Source: Belliella baltica DSM 15883 (lineage in GTDB: Bacteria; Bacteroidota; Bacteroidia; Cytophagales; Cyclobacteriaceae). From it: a stretch of 64,000 bases of DNA. A model generated the notes under the pieces. That model did not search any database. It was not told where the DNA came from and was given only the letters and a program-made list of their open reading frames with translations. The DNA lies in the NCBI RefSeq assembly GCF_000265405.1, contig NC_018010.1, positions 2,439,501 to 2,503,500 on the forward strand, read 5' to 3'. A program made the translations under genes and the position numbers. Shown piece by piece: positions 60,020 to 64,000 of the stretch (positions within the stretch are counted from its first letter, which is position 1; each line of letters opens with the position of its first letter).

Positions 60020-62197
60020 TCAAAAACCTGGCTTATAAATAGCCCTTGCATTATTCAGTACATCTTCTCTATAGTAGCTGACTTCTTTGAATTCACCTTT
60101 GCTATACATTTCTGCTTGATCTACAAAGTGAGGGGAGAAAGGATTGCCACTTTGGCCACCTGCTAGAAGGGATTTAGCTCTAACTTTTTCTCCAAATTCA
60201 ACAGCTGCCACAAAACTATTTCCTACATTTCCATACCATTTTTTCGTATTAGGGTAAGCCCTACTGCCATAAGCCGCTAGAGAACCCCAAAGCGAAGAGT
60301 TGTATCCAACAGGTAAACTCGGTAAATCATCATAGAATTTACCTTGTATTTCATTGGTAACACGTTGGAATCTGTTGATTTCTCCCCAAGGGGTATTCCA
60401 AGAGCCAAAGTCTTCTGTCAATTTTTCTACAGCTTTTTCAAATGCTGATAGCTTCTGTTCGTCGCTCGTTTCTGTCGCTAAGAAATCAAAAATATAAGTA
60501 TCCCATGCTCTATCCATTCTTCGACCTTCTGCCATCAGTTGATTCCCCCAGAAAATAGCCAAAGAGGTTCCGACAGAATGAATGCCCGTCTTCAAATCCC
60601 AGTTTGCTAAAATCCCAATTGGCTCTTTCAATTTTTCTTTTCTTGGATCAGAGTTAGGAAGCTTACGAAATGCTTGAGCGAGCGCTGGAATCATTGGTTT
60701 GAATGCCATCAGGGTAGGTTCGTATGCCACATCTTTGATCAATCTTTCTAAAGTTAGGTCCTTCGCCTCTGAAAGAATTCTTACCGCATTCAGTCCACGA
60801 GCATTTTCAGTATCCCAAGCGACATAAGCTGGATAGTCAGTTCTTTTTGGGCTATCTACTCCTAGTGCATTGAAAGGGTCCGAATTGCAATGTTGAATCC
60901 AGCCATTTTCCGGATTATAGATAAAGATCATTTCCTCAATTTCGTGTAGCCCTTGCCAGTCAGTAGCTGGGTTACTACCATCTACTACATTTCTCCAATC
61001 AAACTGTGGATCTCTTTTCGGTATAAAATTGCCATGGTAGTATGCGATGTTACCATCTCTATCGGCATAAACAGTACTATTGGAGGAGTTTGTTTTCAAG
61101 TTCATATTTGCTTTGAACTCCTCGTGGTTTTTTGTTTTTGTTCTTTTATAGGATTGAGTAAGTGCTTTTTCATGCTCAACCATCAATGCAATTGCGACCC
61201 ATTTCCCATCTTCTTCTCGAATGACAGGGCCGTGGTGGGAGTAAAATGCAGTAAATTCCTCTTGAGCCAAGTTATTTTCATCTTTATACTTGATAGTGAT
61301 TTTCTTTTCGGTGAATGGTCTCCAATCATCGCCAAATTTGTAATGATACTTACCATTTTTCTTTTCTACAGTCAAGGCGAAATGATCAATGGCATCAGCC
61401 TTGGCCGAGGTATGCATCCAGCCATTATATTCATTGAAGCCTTGGTAGATGAAAAATTGTCCCCAAGTTACAGCCCCATAAGCATTGAGCCCTTCTTCAC
61501 TGACCATGTGGACTTCAGGTCTAAAATAGAAAGAAGTATGTGGATTGATCATCAGCATGGCATTGCCAGACTGAGTTAGTTTGGGAGCGATCGCAAAACC
61601 ATTGGAGCCTTTTGGTTCTTCTTCCCAATCTCTTTCGGTGTAAGTTAAAAACGCGTGCGCTTTGTTATCATAAAATGCTTTTAATCCATTGGGCGAAATG
61701 GTCTCAATATCACCACCAATACTGCCTTCACTAAAAGTAAGCGCCATCCAAGGTTCGAACTTCGTCAAAAGCTTTGGCTTAACTTCTGGATGTGTATGAA
61801 GATAATAATTGATTCCGGCTGCCCAAGCATCCATTAGATCTTTGAGCCATTTTGGGCTATTTTCATATTCTTTTTTGACTACTTCAGGATCGATGTAGAG
61901 TTTCATTCTCAAGTCTACATAGAGTTGACTGATTCCTTCTACTTCAGCCATTCTACCCATCGCATTGATGTAATTGGTTTCTACCCGATTGAAATCATCT
62001 TCACATTGAGCATAGATCATCCCAAACACTGCATCAGCATCTGTTTTACCATAGATGTGCGGGACTCCATATTGGTCTCTGATGATTTCTGTATTTTGGG
62101 CATAAGATTCCCACTTACTTAATTCTGTTTGTGCATTCGTATGTACAAAGTAAACTAAGCTAATAAGCAGTAATAAAGATCTTTTGAACTTGGTGAT
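60020..62197 (-). CDS. Penicillin-acylase-family exported enzyme; ATG start apparently lost
   Basis: The protein is an Ntn hydrolase of the penicillin/acyl-homoserine-lactone acylase family. The autocatalytic Gly-Ser is in KGSNGFAIAP (Ser about residue 198 of the full frame). The conserved coding frame extends 56 codons upstream of the first ATG (62029). It includes IIRDQYGVPHIYGKTDADAVF and a signal peptide (KRSLLLLISLVYF), back to an in-frame stop at about 62210. No ATG, GTG or TTG lies in that part. The expected start position holds ATC (62197-62195), followed by TKFKR. Either the gene is silenced or ATC serves as a poor start. Confidence 0.75.
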   Translation of the reverse strand: MTKFKRSLLLLISLVYFVHTNAQTELSKWESYAQNTEIIRDQYGVPHIYGKTDADAVFGMIYAQCEDDFNRVETNYINAMGRMAEVEGISQLYVDLRMKLYIDPEVVKKEYENSPKWLKDLMDAWAAGINYYLHTHPEVKPKLLTKFEPWMALTFSEGSIGGDIETISPNGLKAFYDNKAHAFLTYTERDWEEEPKGSNGFAIAPKLTQSGNAMLMINPHTSFYFRPEVHMVSEEGLNAYGAVTWGQFFIYQGFNEYNGWMHTSAKADAIDHFALTVEKKNGKYHYKFGDDWRPFTEKKITIKYKDENNLAQEEFTAFYSHHGPVIREEDGKWVAIALMVEHEKALTQSYKRTKTKNHEEFKANMNLKTNSSNSTVYADRDGNIAYYHGNFIPKRDPQFDWRNVVDGSNPATDWQGLHEIEEMIFIYNPENGWIQHCNSDPFNALGVDSPKRTDYPAYVAWDTENARGLNAVRILSEAKDLTLERLIKDVAYEPTLMAFKPMIPALAQAFRKLPNSDPRKEKLKEPIGILANWDLKTGIHSVGTSLAIFWGNQLMAEGRRMDRAWDTYIFDFLATETSDEQKLSAFEKAVEKLTEDFGSWNTPWGEINRFQRVTNEIQGKFYDDLPSLPVGYNSSLWGSLAAYGSRAYPNTKKWYGNVGNSFVAAVEFGEKVRAKSLLAGGQSGNPFSPHFVDQAEMYSKGEFKEVSYYREDVLNNARAIYKPGF

Positions 62198-62358
62198 TAG
62201 GTTATTTCTCTAATTTTAGATTTGGGTGCTGAGTACATCTTGAAAAGCTAAAATAACCATTTGATCCGAATTCAAAAGCTGATTCAAATGAAGAAGGAAG
62301 AAATTGGCTTTGGGTGGTAAGAATTTCTATTTGAAATTATTGAAATCACAGCTTTTAA

Positions 62359-63216
62359 TCATTTCTTTTTCTCAAAAGCCTGATGAATAAATAAGATATG
62401 GAAAGGAAGTGCCTCTGTCCAATATTCCCAAGTATGTGCACCCGGGCGCTCTGTATATTCATGTGGAGTGCCATTTTCTAAGAGAAGTTGATGAAGTTGC
62501 CTATTTGTCTCTATCAGAAAATCATCAATACCGCAATCTATCAAAAGTGCAATCTTATTTTCTTTCATCTCTGAAATCAGTCCCACAGCAGTATAAGGGC
62601 TATAAGGATAATCATAATTGATGTTTCCAAGCATTTCTCTTTGACTTTTCCTCCGCTCCTCTTGTGTACTTTCATTTCCAATCCAAGTTCTCACATCAAT
62701 ATTCATCACGCCACTCATCGACCCAGCTGCAGAAAATAGATCAGGATGTTTGGCCGCAATCATCATCGCACCATGTCCTCCCATCGACAAACCAGTGATT
62801 CCTCTCGCATTTTTGTCTTTTTTGGTTGGATAATTCTGATCAACAAAAGGGATTAATTCTTTGCTGATGTAAGTTTCGTATTGGACAGAATCCATTAATG
62901 GGCTATCATAATAATAGGAAAAAGGAGCCACACCAGGAGTAATCAAAATCATTTGATATTGATCAGCGAGATTTTGAAGGAGGTTGGGTTTGGTGACATT
63001 TTTATGCCAATCCAGATAACCACCCCATGCTCCATGAAGGACATAAACAGATGGGTAATCCTTATCTTTAACTTCACTATCGCTCGGTAACACCACAGTT
63101 GCTTTGAGGGATTTATTCATTGCTTTACTGAACACCTCAATCGTATCTATCTTGGCTAGCAGAAGTATTGGGCAGAAGAAGAGGAATAAAAGGGTTAATT
63201 TCGAGGATTTAGCCAT
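62359..63216 (-). CDS. Exported esterase, S-formylglutathione-hydrolase/esterase D fold
   Basis: The 285-residue protein has a signal peptide (to about residue 21) and an alpha/beta hydrolase fold. The nucleophile is in GLSMGGHGA (Ser about residue 145). The Asp is in DCGIDDF and the His in PGAHTWEYW near the C terminus. Early SVYVLHGAWGGYLDW forms the oxyanion region. It resembles periplasmic feruloyl-esterase-like or tributyrin esterases. The substrate is unknown. Confidence 0.85.
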   Translation of the reverse strand: MAKSSKLTLLFLFFCPILLLAKIDTIEVFSKAMNKSLKATVVLPSDSEVKDKDYPSVYVLHGAWGGYLDWHKNVTKPNLLQNLADQYQMILITPGVAPFSYYYDSPLMDSVQYETYISKELIPFVDQNYPTKKDKNARGITGLSMGGHGAMMIAAKHPDLFSAAGSMSGVMNIDVRTWIGNESTQEERRKSQREMLGNINYDYPYSPYTAVGLISEMKENKIALLIDCGIDDFLIETNRQLHQLLLENGTPHEYTERPGAHTWEYWTEALPFHILFIHQAFEKKK

Positions 63217-63308
63217 ATAAATATTTTATATAGCTAAAATACGCATTCGAATCCAAACGAAAAGTGATTAATACAGAATAAGGTTAAAAATATGGTGGAC
63301 GGTAAAGC

Positions 63309-63342
63309 AAAAGGCGGAATCAACCTGAATTCCGCCTTCATC
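63309..63342 (-). terminator. Terminator after the GH97 gene
   Basis: AAGGCGGAAT / ATTCCGCCTT form a 10-bp stem with an 8-nt loop. Read on the minus strand, TTTTGCTTT follows. It is 150 bases past the end of the gene at 63491. Confidence 0.6.
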
Positions 63343-63420
63343 TTAATTCAAACATGATTTTCTACTTGCCTACCTTTAACAATTAAAATAAAACTTTTCA
63401 TATTAATTGAATCTGCTGTT

Positions 63421-63453
63421 GACTGTCGACCGTTGACGTCTTGATCTTGCCTA
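63421..63453. repeat. 33-nt dispersed repeat, copy 2
   Basis: The segment contains GACTGTCGACCGTTGAC and ends CTTGCCTA. It matches 39438-39470 at 27 of 33 positions by hand alignment. Confidence 0.55.
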
Positions 63454-63490
63454 AATTTGGTTTTACAGTAGTATTTAGAGTCAGATAAGC

Positions 63491-64000
<510 letters not shown>

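Noticed and set aside
60953..61579. 208-residue plus-strand frame
   Set aside because: Antisense shadow of the penicillin-acylase-family gene.

Overview
The window looks like chromosomal DNA from an AT-rich member of the Bacteroidota, most likely order Cytophagales, family Cyclobacteriaceae (Algoriphagus-like). This is judged from gene content: DUF3822 next to coaD, a fused E1 alpha/beta 2-oxoacid dehydrogenase, GSCFA, DUF2141, DUF1573, a TIGR03643 gene beside a photolyase, menaquinone genes and a GH97 glycosidase. It is also judged from several upstream elements that fit the Bacteroidota -7 box TAnnTTTG. Genus is an inference. No rRNA, tRNA or CRISPR array was seen.

Layout. 1-8.5 kb: start of a HigB-like toxin at the edge, serine hydrolase, SIMPL protein, pyrE, Nudix/coaD/DUF3822 cluster, second Nudix, RecD-like helicase, DUF1573 protein. 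8.8-9.5 kb: a complete MNT/HEPN toxin-antitoxin pair. 9.6-14.8 kb: envelope hydrolases (GDSL lipoprotein, LD-carboxypeptidase, PBP4-type DD-peptidase), DUF423, YggS, a small membrane protein. 15.1-24.5 kb: alanine dehydrogenase, fused E1 dehydrogenase, purL, GSCFA. 24.7-34.5 kb: a defence island, namely a type I restriction-modification system in the order R-(DUF488, decayed partner, DUF433/PIN-like pair)-S-DUF262/DUF1524-M. 34.5-42.4 kb: priA, a TlpA-like thioredoxin and tex, separated by long gene-free stretches full of structured and short-period repeats. 42.4-47.5 kb: an HTH/S24 regulator with two palindromic operator candidates, a ParDE-type pair with a broken toxin, OmpA-family lipoprotein, rluF, and unknowns. 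47.5-51 kb: DUF2141, menE/menB, a REP-like element, a lipase-like hydrolase. 51-59 kb: a broken PAS sensor gene, UspA, a methyltransferase, a CstB-like exported sulfur enzyme, sterol-desaturase-family protein, rhodanese, TIGR03643/photolyase. 59-64 kb: VapBC-like pair, penicillin-acylase-family enzyme that has apparently lost its ATG, an exported esterase, and the C-terminal part of a GH97 enzyme running off the right edge.

The most notable content is the type I R-M island with a toxin-antitoxin-like pair translationally coupled to hsdS and a DUF262 nuclease gene inserted between hsdS and hsdM. Next come intergenic DNA features: a three-copy element with covarying hairpins (near 23.3, 35.1 and 38.4 kb), an exact 7 x 11-nt phased C-rich array (34841-34917), dispersed 7-nt and 8-nt period repeats, and a REP-like element near 50 kb. 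At least six genes are decayed or broken (M20-like fragment, DUF488 partner, ParE toxin, PAS sensor, ATP-grasp fragment, acylase start), so the accessory DNA seems to be eroding.
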